NCBI RefSeq assembly: GCF_007786445.1
Contig: NZ_VNJI01000008.1
Coordinates: forward strand, 139,343 to 184,509
Origin: Paenibacillus cremeus
GTDB lineage: Bacteria > Bacillota > Bacilli > Paenibacillales > NBRC-103111
Reading direction: 5' to 3'
DNA: 45,167 nt
Made by a program: the position numbers and the translations under genes. Shown piece by piece: positions 1 to 8,106 of this stretch (positions are counted from its first letter, which is position 1; each line of letters begins with the position of its first letter). The notes beneath the pieces were generated by a model that saw nothing but the letters and a program-made list of their open reading frames with translations, searched no databases and was not told where the DNA came from.

Positions 1-128
1 ACAGCGGCGACGGGTGAAGACAACTCACTCCTGAAGATGGGGAACTGACGAAGGAAAGCCGTGTGCGGGAAATCCGCATGCACGGTTTGACGGGGAGTCC
101 GAGGAAGTAATTCCTCGTCTTACCCTAC
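1..128 (+). mobile_element. 3' end of a group II intron (domains V and VI)
   Basis: The segment ends in a domain V-like hairpin at about 55-89: AGCCGTGTGCGG, a GAAA loop, then TCCGCATGCACGGTTT, starting with the catalytic AGC triad. A domain VI-like stem follows (about 91-126). Its inner arms are CCGAGGAA and TTCCTCG, and an unpaired A near the base of its 3' arm could be the branch point. The putative 3' splice boundary is the AC of CCCTAC at 127-128. The reverse-transcriptase ORF and domains I-IV would lie left of the window, so it cannot be told whether the intron is intact. The boundary may be off by 1-2 bases. Confidence 0.8.
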
Positions 129-209
129 TTTAACCAAATTAGCGGTGTACCGCTTGGGCCCCATTGGAGTAAAATGGGTGTACTATTTTCCAAGGGGGTG
201 ACGCAGCGT

Positions 210-2018
210 ATGCTCGAAATTCAATTTTTTCAGCTGCAGCAGGCTTACGGCAGCTCTGCGGCAGCACCGGTGGAAGTCACGGTGGCGGAGCTGACCGAGC
301 TATGGGTGTGCTCCGAACGGAATGTGAAGATGATTCTCAAAAAGCTCGAGTCCGCCGGCTGGATCGAATGGACGCCAGGACGGGGCCGGGGGCATCTGTC
401 CAAGCTGCGGTTTCTCCAAGAGGGAGGCGGGCTGCTGCTGGAGCTGTCCAAGGAGCACGTGCAGAAGGGACAGATGAAGGAAGCGCTGGAGCTGCTAGAG
501 CAGTACGGCCAAGGGACGGACGCGAAAGCACGCTTTATGGCCTGGCTCTCCGACTATTTTGGCTACACGAAAGAAACGGCGTCGGATCGGCCGCGAACGG
601 AAATTTTGCGATTCCCGGTATTTCGCTCGGTGATCACCCTCGATCCGGCCAAAATGTTCTACGCCTTCGAAGCTCATTTGGTGAAGCAAATTTTTAATAC
701 GCTGGTGACCTTTCACCAGGAACGCCGGAGCATCGAGCCGCAGCTGGCGCATTATTGGGAATACAACGAGGAGCGGCTGGAATGGACCTTTTACCTGCGG
801 CGCGGGATCCGGTTTCATCATGGTGCGGAGCTGACGGCACACGATGCGGCATTTACGTTTCGGCGGTTAATGCGGGTGAACGATCCGCTGCCGCACCGCT
901 GGCTGTTTCAAGAGGTAGCCGACATTGCCGTGCCGGATGATTATGTGCTTCGCGTGCGGCTGCTGCGGCCGAACCATTTGTTTCTGCGGTATTTGTGCTT
1001 TCCAGCTACCAGCATTTTGCCTGCCGAATGGGTCCAAGGGAACGAGGCGCTGCTGGATCGGCAGCCGATCGGCACCGGGCCGTTTCAGGTGAAGGAGCTG
1101 ACGGACAATCACTATGTGCTGGATACGAATCTGACGTATTTCGAGGGACGGGCGCATTTGGACCGGGTTGAAATTTTCGTCATCCCGCCGGAGGAGTTCG
1201 CGCAGCTTCAATTGCCGGCTTGGGAGCAGGTCATTTGCTTTCACAGCGGGGTCAGCGCGGATGCGCAAAGCGGCCGAGGCCCCGACTGGGGCGAAATTCA
1301 TTTGATCAACGACGGCTGTACGATGATGACGTTCAACGGCCGCAAGGACGGACCGCAAAGTGATATTCGCTTCCGCAAAGCGCTGCACCACCTGATGAAC
1401 CGCCGAGGCATGATCGAAACCCTCGGGGAAAACCGGCGTTTTCCCGCCTCCGGCCTGCAGCCGCACGAGTATTTGGCGATGGAGGATCATGCGTATGACC
1501 CTGCGGCCGCGCGCAAGCTGCTGGAGGAGATGGGGTATGCAGGGGAGCCGTTTCGGATCGCGGTGTCATGGAAGCATCTGAACGATGCGCTTTGGGTGAA
1601 GGAGCAGTGCGAGGCCTTCGGGGTTCAGGTAGAGGTTACCGGCTACGAAATTCATGAAATTGTGCTGGACCAGAACATCGACCAGGCCGATGCGGTGCTG
1701 CATCAGTTTGTGAACGATGAGGGCGAGGTGTCGCTGCTGGAGCTGTTTCTTCGCAAGGACGGCTTCATACGGAGGCATATGAACGATGACATCGGTGCCC
1801 GCATGGAAAAAATCGCCGCCGACCTGCTCGCTTCTCCATCGCCGGATTATCGCAAGCACCGGTTTCGGGAGCTGGAGGCGCTGCTGAATCACGAGCACGT
1901 CGTGCTGTTCCTGTTATTTAAGGAACTGAACACGTATTACAATCCGTCGGTGCGCGGCGTTTCGCTGAACTCGCTCGGGTGGATCGATTTTAAACAAATT
2001 TGGCTGCAAAATGTCTGA
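210..2018 (+). CDS. SgrR-family regulator with ABC solute-binding domain
   Basis: Roughly 600-residue cytoplasmic regulator. The first ~100 residues carry an SgrR_N-type winged helix (ELTELWVCSERNVKMILKKL). A family 5 extracellular-solute-binding (oligopeptide-type) domain fills the rest, including the ARKLLEEMGY-type segment typical of that fold. There is no signal peptide, so it probably senses a small ligand inside the cell, as SgrR does with sugar phosphate; the ligand is unknown. The frame is open from an ATG at 174, but AAGGGGGTGA at 192-201 is correctly spaced only for the ATG at 210, so I use 210. The GNAT gene starts 15 bases after the stop and is probably co-transcribed. In Bacillota these regulators often sit next to the transport or efflux genes they control, but none is adjacent here. 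Confidence 0.85.
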   Translation: MLEIQFFQLQQAYGSSAAAPVEVTVAELTELWVCSERNVKMILKKLESAGWIEWTPGRGRGHLSKLRFLQEGGGLLLELSKEHVQKGQMKEALELLEQYGQGTDAKARFMAWLSDYFGYTKETASDRPRTEILRFPVFRSVITLDPAKMFYAFEAHLVKQIFNTLVTFHQERRSIEPQLAHYWEYNEERLEWTFYLRRGIRFHHGAELTAHDAAFTFRRLMRVNDPLPHRWLFQEVADIAVPDDYVLRVRLLRPNHLFLRYLCFPATSILPAEWVQGNEALLDRQPIGTGPFQVKELTDNHYVLDTNLTYFEGRAHLDRVEIFVIPPEEFAQLQLPAWEQVICFHSGVSADAQSGRGPDWGEIHLINDGCTMMTFNGRKDGPQSDIRFRKALHHLMNRRGMIETLGENRRFPASGLQPHEYLAMEDHAYDPAAARKLLEEMGYAGEPFRIAVSWKHLNDALWVKEQCEAFGVQVEVTGYEIHEIVLDQNIDQADAVLHQFVNDEGEVSLLELFLRKDGFIRRHMNDDIGARMEKIAADLLASPSPDYRKHRFRELEALLNHEHVVLFLLFKELNTYYNPSVRGVSLNSLGWIDFKQIWLQNV

Positions 2019-2033
2019 GAGGTGAACTAACCG

Positions 2034-2525
2034 ATGAACGTGACCATACAGTTGGCCGCCTATGAAGAGAAGTCCGTGCTGAGGCAGCTGCTGGAGCTGT
2101 ATAAGTATGATTTTAGCGAGTATGATTCGTCGCTGGATATGAACGAGCACGTACGGTATGAGTATAAATACTTGGATCACTATTGGACGGAGGAGCGGAG
2201 GTCGCCCTTTCTCGTGCGCGTGGATGGGAAGCTGGCCGGCTTCGCCTTGGTGTGGCAGTTCGACCAGACGGCGGAGGGGGTACCGATGTACTCGATGGCG
2301 GAATTTTTTGTGATGAAAAAATATCGCCGCACCGGCCTGGGCAAGCAAGTCGCCTGTCATTTGTTCGGGAGGTTTGAGGGGCTTTGGATCGTGAAGCAGG
2401 TGGAGGAGAACCTGCCTGCGCGTCAATTTTGGCAAACGGTGATCGCGGAGCACACCGGCGGTCAGTATGAGGTCGTGCGGGAAGACGGCTGGGACGGGCC
2501 GATTCACCGGTTTCGATCGCCATGA
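2034..2525 (+). CDS. GNAT-family N-acetyltransferase
   Basis: 163 residues. The acetyl-CoA-binding motif is visible near residues 92-110: MAEFFVMKKYRRTGLGKQVA, the classic beta4 strand followed by R-x-x-G-x-G. The N-terminal half (LLELYKYDFSEYDSSLDMNEHVRYEY) resembles a group of uncharacterised Bacillus/Paenibacillus GNAT proteins. The substrate cannot be deduced. A GAGAGGTG ribosome binding site lies just after the regulator stop, 15 bases upstream, which suggests a two-gene transcript. After the stop, a stem (CCCTATT at 2584-2590 with AATAGGG at 2599-2605) could end transcription, but it lacks a T tract. Confidence 0.85.
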   Translation: MNVTIQLAAYEEKSVLRQLLELYKYDFSEYDSSLDMNEHVRYEYKYLDHYWTEERRSPFLVRVDGKLAGFALVWQFDQTAEGVPMYSMAEFFVMKKYRRTGLGKQVACHLFGRFEGLWIVKQVEENLPARQFWQTVIAEHTGGQYEVVREDGWDGPIHRFRSP

Positions 2526-2644
2526 TTTGGACACAAAGAGGTTGTCAAAGAACGATTCAAGGTTAGTTCCAGCATATTAGACACCCTATTCTCCAAGAAA
2601 TAGGGGATTGGTTTGGAAATGTACATAGCTTGTTCCTTGCTTTC

Positions 2645-2696
2645 CCTCCATACTGAACAACGAAACGAAATATAGAAACCTGCAAAGGTATGGAGG
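2645..2696 (+). promoter_or_regulatory. Inverted repeat overlapping the ribosome binding site of the binding-protein gene
   Basis: CCTCCATAC (2645-2653) is the exact reverse complement of GTATGGAGG (2688-2696). The right arm contains the GGAGG ribosome binding site of the ATG at 2707. In RNA the nine-base stem with a 34-base loop would hide that site. Pairing is seen directly; a regulatory role is inferred. Confidence 0.5.
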
Positions 2697-2706
2697 AGTT
2701 CACATC

Positions 2707-4233
2707 ATGAAGAGAAACCAACGAATACTGAAGCCCCTATGCGCAGCGGTACTGACCACAGCCCTGCTGACCGCTTGCGGCGCGAAAGAGGAAGCCAAAA
2801 CGGGGAGTGCTGCAGCGGAAGACAAATCGGCGGCTCCGTTGCCCATCAGCTTGGTCGTGCAGCAGGTGGGTGAAGTGCCGGGCAAAGACAGCCCGATCCA
2901 ACAGGCGATGGAGAAATACACCAATACGAAGCTGGATTTCCAATGGATTCCTTCCGCCGCCTTTGATGACAAGATTAACGTAATGGTAGCCTCCGGAGAG
3001 CTCCCTAAAGCTATGCGGCTGAAGTGGAACGCGTCGACTTTAAACAGCACACGCGACGGATTATTCCATGAGATCGGCCCGCTGCTCAAGGACTACCCGA
3101 ACTTGTCCGCTTTGAATCAAATGTATTATGACAACGTGAAAGTCGACGGAAAAATCTACGGCCTTCCGCTGTACCGTGATATCGGCCGTGCGGGGATCGT
3201 GTTCCGCAAGGACTGGATGGACAAGCTGGGACTGAAGGTTCCGGTTACGCTGGACGACTGGTATAACGTCTCCAAAGAGATCGCAACCAAGGATCCGGAC
3301 GGAAACAAACAAAACGATACGTACGCGCTGTTTCTGGACAAAAGCTTCACCGGACCAGGCAGCGCCAATACCATGACCCGTTTGGCCGTAAGCCAGGGAG
3401 CGCCGAATAAATGGGGTATGATCAACGGCAAAATGACTCCAGACTTCATGACGAAGGAGTACATGGATACGCTCAAGCTTTTCCGCAAGCTGTATGCCGA
3501 GAAGCTGATCAACCAGGATTTCTCCGTCGCTCAAACGACTGATAATGACAACAAGTGGAACAACGGAAAGCTGGGCTTGCGGATTGCGGTGGCTTCAACG
3601 GCGGAGGGATATAACGATCTGGTCAAAAAGTCCACTCCGAGTGCGGTAACTGACGTGGCCCCAATGACAGGTCCGAAGGGCATTCTGCTTCCTGGCGAAC
3701 CAGGGAATAACGGGCTGTACGTCTTCCCGAAATCGTCGGTCAAGACCGAAGCGGAGCTGAAGCGCATTTTGAAGTTCTTTGATCAGCTGCTGGATGCGCC
3801 AATGGCTAACCTGCTGGCAAGAGGTATCGAAGGTACTCATTATGAAAAAGCGGATGGCGGCAAAGTGAAGTGGAAGGATCTGACGGCATTCCAGAAAGAT
3901 GTGAAGCCATACCGCGATATGCTTCCATCCTTTGAAGTCGGCGGCAAGGCGTCCCCACTGCAAAACCCGGAGCTTACCGATAAAATGTGGAAGATTGTGG
4001 ACGAAAACCTGAAGTATTCCGTACCAAACCCTGCTCTGACACTGAATTCCCCTACCTATACGGAAAAAGGGGCCGAGCTCGACAACATGATGATCGATTC
4101 CCAAACCAAGTATGTGATGGGCAAAATCGACGATGCAGCCTGGCAGGCGGAAGTAGACAAGTGGATGAAAGCCGGCGGCAGCAAAGTGATTGATGAATAT
4201 ACCGCCGAGTACAATAAGCTGAACAAGAAGTAA
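2707..4233 (+). CDS. Extracellular solute-binding lipoprotein (LipO-like, family 1)
   Basis: 508-residue lipoprotein. Residues 1-24 form a lipoprotein signal peptide ending in lipobox LTAC, with Cys24 the expected lipidation site. The mature protein has features of the large Paenibacillus LipO-type carbohydrate-binding proteins: KYTNTKLDFQWIP, then DGKIYGLPLYRD and FRKDWMDKLGLKVPVTLDDW. Such proteins normally deliver oligosaccharides or sugars to a pair of permeases (LplB/YtcP type). No permease gene is adjacent, so this looks like an orphan receptor using permeases elsewhere. It has its own leader with an inverted repeat over the ribosome binding site and its own terminator, so it appears to be monocistronic. 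The ligand is unknown. Confidence 0.88.
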   Translation: MKRNQRILKPLCAAVLTTALLTACGAKEEAKTGSAAAEDKSAAPLPISLVVQQVGEVPGKDSPIQQAMEKYTNTKLDFQWIPSAAFDDKINVMVASGELPKAMRLKWNASTLNSTRDGLFHEIGPLLKDYPNLSALNQMYYDNVKVDGKIYGLPLYRDIGRAGIVFRKDWMDKLGLKVPVTLDDWYNVSKEIATKDPDGNKQNDTYALFLDKSFTGPGSANTMTRLAVSQGAPNKWGMINGKMTPDFMTKEYMDTLKLFRKLYAEKLINQDFSVAQTTDNDNKWNNGKLGLRIAVASTAEGYNDLVKKSTPSAVTDVAPMTGPKGILLPGEPGNNGLYVFPKSSVKTEAELKRILKFFDQLLDAPMANLLARGIEGTHYEKADGGKVKWKDLTAFQKDVKPYRDMLPSFEVGGKASPLQNPELTDKMWKIVDENLKYSVPNPALTLNSPTYTEKGAELDNMMIDSQTKYVMGKIDDAAWQAEVDKWMKAGGSKVIDEYTAEYNKLNKK

Positions 4234-4250
4234 TTGTGAAGAAAACCAAG

Positions 4251-4281
4251 AGGGCCGCTGAATTCCAGCGACCCTTTTTTG
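4251..4281 (+). terminator. Rho-independent terminator of the binding-protein gene
   Basis: GGG-C-CGCTG, loop AATTC, CAGCG-ACCC, then TTTTTT, placed 18 bases after the stop at 4233. Confidence 0.85.
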
Positions 4282-4308
4282 GGTTGGAGCTCTCCACGCC
4301 GAGTTGAG

Positions 4309-5658
4309 CTAAGTCAGCTTCCGCCCGCCCGCCTCGAGCTTGCGCTTCGCTTCCGCGACGTCCGCATCGCTGACGTCCCGATCGCCGTACCGCACCTGCT
4401 CGTACAGCGGCACGATCGCGCGGGGCTCCGCCTCCGCCTTCCGCTGGCTTTGCTCCCACTGCTCCAGCTCTCGGCCTGTCTCCTTCGGCGTCAAGTGGGG
4501 CTTCACCCGGTACCCCGCCTTCACGCCCGTCTCCAGCATAGCCCGATACAAAAACCGCACCCGCTCGCGGTTATCCTTGAGCTCATGCCAGCCCGGCTCC
4601 TTGCCGCTGCCGCCTTGAAAAAACCGCCGGAACCGGGCGGCAAGGCCGTCGCGAAGCTCCTCCCAGTCGACCAGGCTCTCCACATCGTCCTGATAGCCGG
4701 TGCCGGAGTCCCGCAGTCCGCCTTCCTCTAAGTACGCCCGCAGCCAAGAGATCGCTCGACGAATCCAGCGAGCCAACACGCGAATCAGCTGGTACAGCAA
4801 AAACACAATCATAACAGCTGCCACCACATAGGCGAAAATTAAAGCGGCTTTTTCCAGCAGCACCCACCACCAGGCCGCCTCTCCGGGAGGCTCCTGACCC
4901 ATGGGCGGGGGAGGCGCCGGCTGATCCGACTGCGTGGGACCACTCGGCTGATCAAACAGGCTGAGTACCCACAAGAGCGCCAAAATCAGCTGATCCTTCA
5001 GCCAGATCACAGCCTCCTCCAGCTGCCGGTACAGAGCAAACACGAGAATCGCCGCGAACACGATCGAGATCAGAATGCGATTTTGCAAAACCACGGTGGA
5101 AGCGAGCACGACGTCTTTTTTACTGGACAACGTTTCTTTGCGAAGATTGCCCTGATTCACCATCAATAGCGTGACAGCGAGCGCTGCAATCCCGCACCAA
5201 GTTAAAGCTGCATACTCAGCCGCCGTAAACGTGGGTACGATTCGCGTCACAACAGAGGTAGCGAAATAGAGGATCATGCCCAGCAAATAAAAGCTGCCCG
5301 GAAAATAGTCCTGCCAAGCCATCCGAGTCATCTGTGACCCGCGATAGGTGAGCAGCCACACGAACAGCCAGCCGTAGATTAGCACATAGCTGCTGCCGAA
5401 GAACAGGAATGTCCATCCGAAAGCCAGCGCGATCAAGCAGCCATGCAGCCGGTACTTTTGATGCAGTACGGAGATGCCGCCCACAGCATAGCCCACCGCG
5501 TAACAGAGCGGCAAAGCTGCAAACCAGAGCCACCGCAGCATAGGCGGTTCCGACGGCAGCGCATACAGGATAACAAGGAACAGCGCCGGAAAAAACAGAA
5601 GCAGCTCCACCAGCCCTTTGGCTACGGCCAAACCAAGTGCAGCAGCATAAGCCTTCAT
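4309..5658 (-). CDS. Membrane protein with C-terminal DUF4129 domain
   Basis: 449 residues. The N-terminal ~230 residues are a string of hydrophobic membrane segments. A Pro/Gln-rich linker (about 238-260) leads to one more membrane segment (about 270-295). The cytoplasmic tail holds a DUF4129-like domain (about 365-435; RVRFLYRAMLETGVKAGY and LTPKETGREL). In related proteins this domain is fused to a transglutaminase-like domain; no Cys-His-Asp transglutaminase core is visible here, so this is the non-catalytic form. It overlaps the DUF58 gene by ATGA (5655-5658), indicating translational coupling. It is the last gene of the moxR-DUF58-DUF4129 operon, whose cellular role is not well defined. 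Confidence 0.82.
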   Translation of the reverse strand: MKAYAAALGLAVAKGLVELLLFFPALFLVILYALPSEPPMLRWLWFAALPLCYAVGYAVGGISVLHQKYRLHGCLIALAFGWTFLFFGSSYVLIYGWLFVWLLTYRGSQMTRMAWQDYFPGSFYLLGMILYFATSVVTRIVPTFTAAEYAALTWCGIAALAVTLLMVNQGNLRKETLSSKKDVVLASTVVLQNRILISIVFAAILVFALYRQLEEAVIWLKDQLILALLWVLSLFDQPSGPTQSDQPAPPPPMGQEPPGEAAWWWVLLEKAALIFAYVVAAVMIVFLLYQLIRVLARWIRRAISWLRAYLEEGGLRDSGTGYQDDVESLVDWEELRDGLAARFRRFFQGGSGKEPGWHELKDNRERVRFLYRAMLETGVKAGYRVKPHLTPKETGRELEQWEQSQRKAEAEPRAIVPLYEQVRYGDRDVSDADVAEAKRKLEAGGRKLT

Positions 5659-6791
5659 GCCCCGACACCTGCCTCTTCCATGGACGAGGACGACATGGAT
5701 GACTCCTCAACCTCGTCCCCCTCCAAAATAAACACGTCCACCGCGTTCCCGTTTCGGCGCAGCTCCTCGATCGGGGCAATCATTTTCTCCCCGACGTAGG
5801 CGGAAAGGATCAGAATGTCCATCCCGCTGACCATCCGCTCCACCTCCTGCTCCAGGAAGGTATCAAATGGCACGGCCCGCGCCACAATCAGCTTAGCCAT
5901 CGTTTCGAACAGAAACTCCAGCTGAGCGGCTCCGTTCATCGGCTCTACCCGGACCGGCTCCTTCGGGTCATCGATCGAGTAGGCGTTCGTGCCGAAGCCT
6001 GTCTCCATCCCGCGCTCGATGCCGAGCTGGGCGAAGGCGGCGGCGTAGGCGATCCCTTTTTCCATCAGGGGGACGTTGTTGACTTGGCTCCACATTTTTT
6101 CGTGGTCCTCCACGTTGAAGTAGATCAGGAGCCGGTGCTCCGCCGTGTAATCGTGCTGATGCACCTGAAGCCGGCCGCTGCGGGCGGTGGCCTTCCAGTT
6201 GATCCCCTTCAGCGGGTCGCCCCAGCGGTACTCCCGGGTCCCGGAGATCATGAACGGATCGTCGACGATCCAGCGCCGCACGGTCACATCGCCTTGCCAG
6301 CTGTGGCTGGGCAGGTCGATCCCTTCCAGCGTTGCAGGCTGCGGATAGACCAGCAGCTCCCCGCCGAGCGTCAGCTGCTGACTGGAACGGTTCAGCCCCA
6401 GCATATCCCCCGACGTCAACGTAGCCGTACTCAAACGGTAGCAGCCTCGCTTCAGGCAGGTGATGTGGTGACGACGCGTAATTTGCATGTAGGGCATTAG
6501 GCTAAAAAAGCTGCGGTGGTTCTGAAACATAACCCCGTCGCTAATATCGAGATTGAACTGCCGCTCAAACTTCAGATTGGCGTGAATGAGCGACTCCAGC
6601 CGCAGCCAAGGTACAGGAAGCAGCTTGCGGTTCGATATGCGCTCGACCATTTCAATTTGCTCACCGGGCAGACACGAACGCACGCTAAAATACCGCTCAT
6701 ACCGCAGCCCCCGCTGACCGAACCGGTTAAACAGCCAGCCCTGCACGCCAGCCACAAGCACTGCGACGAACAAAAACCAATGAATACCCAT
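5655..6791 (-). CDS. DUF58 domain protein (vWA-like)
   Basis: 378 residues with one N-terminal membrane segment (about 1-20). A DUF58 core follows, with the signature EYRWGDPLKGINWKATARSG near residues 180-205 and LQVHQHDYTAEHRLLIYFNVED after it. DUF58 proteins have a von Willebrand A-like fold and are nearly always encoded beside a MoxR ATPase, as here. They are thought to be MoxR partners in assembly or maturation of an envelope complex. The start at 6791 follows a weak GGA-type binding site; the upstream moxR stop is at 6831. The gene is coupled to the downstream DUF4129 gene by a four-base overlap. Confidence 0.88.
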   Translation of the reverse strand: MGIHWFLFVAVLVAGVQGWLFNRFGQRGLRYERYFSVRSCLPGEQIEMVERISNRKLLPVPWLRLESLIHANLKFERQFNLDISDGVMFQNHRSFFSLMPYMQITRRHHITCLKRGCYRLSTATLTSGDMLGLNRSSQQLTLGGELLVYPQPATLEGIDLPSHSWQGDVTVRRWIVDDPFMISGTREYRWGDPLKGINWKATARSGRLQVHQHDYTAEHRLLIYFNVEDHEKMWSQVNNVPLMEKGIAYAAAFAQLGIERGMETGFGTNAYSIDDPKEPVRVEPMNGAAQLEFLFETMAKLIVARAVPFDTFLEQEVERMVSGMDILILSAYVGEKMIAPIEELRRNGNAVDVFILEGDEVEESSMSSSSMEEAGVGA

Positions 6792-6830
6792 TTTCGCTTC
6801 ACGTCCTATTCTCCGAAGCTGGTGCTGCTG

Positions 6831-7790
6831 CTACAAAAATGAGCCGGTCTCCGCTGGCACAGGAATGTCCGTCAGGATCTTGTCCAGGATGGCCTGAACG
6901 GCATCTTGGCGTGAACGTACGCCGGCCTTCAGCACGAGGCGGTGGCCCAGCACCGGACCGGCCAGCGCTTTGACATCGTCGGGGGTGACAAAGTCCCGCC
7001 CGCGTAAAATCGCATGCACCTGAGCCGCCTTGAGCAGCGCTTGACTGCCCCGCGGACTGACGCCGACGGCGACATCGCTGTGGGAGCGAGTCTTTTCCAC
7101 AAGCTGCAGCAGGTACGCGAGGACGTCATCCGACACCGTCACGCTGGAGTAGCTTTGCTGCGCTTGGATGATATCCGCCGCTTCGGCAACGCTTTCAATC
7201 GTCTCCAGCGGACTGCTTGCTTTGAACCGTTTAAGGATCTGCAGCCCTTCCTCGTTCGTCGGGTAGCCCATCTTAATCTTGAACAGAAACCGGTCCAGCT
7301 GCGCTTCCGGCAGGGGGAAGGTGCCTTGATTCTCGATTGGGTTTTGCGTGGCGATAACAAGAAATGGACGCTCTAAGCTGTGCGTTTCGCCATCGATGCT
7401 GATTTGGCGCTCCTCCATACATTCGAGAAGGCTCGATTGCGTCCTCGGCGTGGCTCGGTTGATTTCGTCGGCAAGCAGCAGGTTGGTGAAAAGCGGGCCT
7501 GGACGGAATTCGAATTCGGACAGCTTCTGATTGTAAAAATGAATGCCGCTGAGGTCCGAAGGCAGGAGGTCCGGGGTGAACTGGATGCGTTTAAAGCTGC
7601 AGCCGAGGGACTGTGCCATGGCTTTGGCCAGCAGTGTCTTGCCTGTGCCGGGGACATCCTCGAGCAGCACGTGCCCGGACGCGATCAGCGCGATCAGCAG
7701 CTTGTCGATGACGTCCTCTTTGCCGACGATGACGCGATTGACGTTGCTTCGAATGCGGTCCGCCAGCTCTTTGATATGCGCGAAGGACAT
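6831..7790 (-). CDS. MoxR-family AAA+ ATPase
   Basis: 319 residues from the chosen start. Walker A is DVPGTGKTLLAKA, Walker B is LLADEINRATP and sensor 1 is ATQNPIE, followed by LPEAQLDRFLFK, all diagnostic of MoxR. The C-terminal lid includes VGVSPRGSQALLKAAQ. The frame stays open upstream to a TTG at 7809, but AAGGAG lies inside that extension and is correctly spaced (9 bases) for the ATG at 7790, so 7790 is preferred. MoxR proteins are cytoplasmic chaperone-like ATPases. With DUF58 and DUF4129 downstream, this is the standard three-gene module of unknown substrate. Confidence 0.92.
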   Translation of the reverse strand: MSFAHIKELADRIRSNVNRVIVGKEDVIDKLLIALIASGHVLLEDVPGTGKTLLAKAMAQSLGCSFKRIQFTPDLLPSDLSGIHFYNQKLSEFEFRPGPLFTNLLLADEINRATPRTQSSLLECMEERQISIDGETHSLERPFLVIATQNPIENQGTFPLPEAQLDRFLFKIKMGYPTNEEGLQILKRFKASSPLETIESVAEAADIIQAQQSYSSVTVSDDVLAYLLQLVEKTRSHSDVAVGVSPRGSQALLKAAQVHAILRGRDFVTPDDVKALAGPVLGHRLVLKAGVRSRQDAVQAILDKILTDIPVPAETGSFL

Positions 7791-7903
7791 GAGTGATTTC
7801 TCCTTTTTCAATAAAGGGATAGAATGATGGTAAATTCAGTATATATGGAAAGCGGCAGGAAATCGAGATGAAATGAAAGGGGCGAGGATAGGCATTCGAT
7901 ACC

Positions 7904-8034
7904 GGAACTACATTCCGCTATTTGATCTCCAGAGAAAGCATTTTTTAAATTAGAGGAACTAGCTTCCGCTATCGGAGCCCTAACACCAAAGATTTTGGTG
8001 AAAACAAGCGAATAACGGAAGTCCGTTCCGCTAA
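7904..8034. repeat. Three spaced copies of a short palindromic GGAA-N5-TTCCGCTA element
   Basis: This intergenic stretch (7791-8068) has no gene. It contains CGGAACTACATTCCGCTA (core 7904-7920), GGAACTAGCTTCCGCTA (7955-7971) and CGGAAGTCCGTTCCGCTAA (about 8016-8033). Each has GGAA/TTCC arms around five bases, followed by the same CGCTA tail. Spacing is about 51 and 62 bases. It resembles the degenerate intergenic repeat clusters I recall from Paenibacillus genomes; no function can be read from it. Confidence 0.55.
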
Positions 8035-8068
8035 TCCCAACGCGAAAGCCCGTGTGCATCAGTGGCAT

Positions 8069-8101
8069 AAAAAAAACTTGCTCCCCAATGAGGAGCAAGT
8101 T
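8069..8101 (-). terminator. Terminator of the ABC exporter gene
   Basis: On the minus strand, AACTTGCTCC pairs with GGAGCAAGTT (8092-8101 with 8075-8084) and runs into a stretch of T. It lies six bases beyond the stop at 8107. Confidence 0.88.
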
Positions 8102-8106
8102 CCGTT

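Noticed and set aside
7808..8098. Open frame of 96 codons on the minus strand between moxR and the ABC exporter
   Set aside because: It covers the palindromic repeat cluster and a terminator, has no good binding site, and has low-complexity composition.
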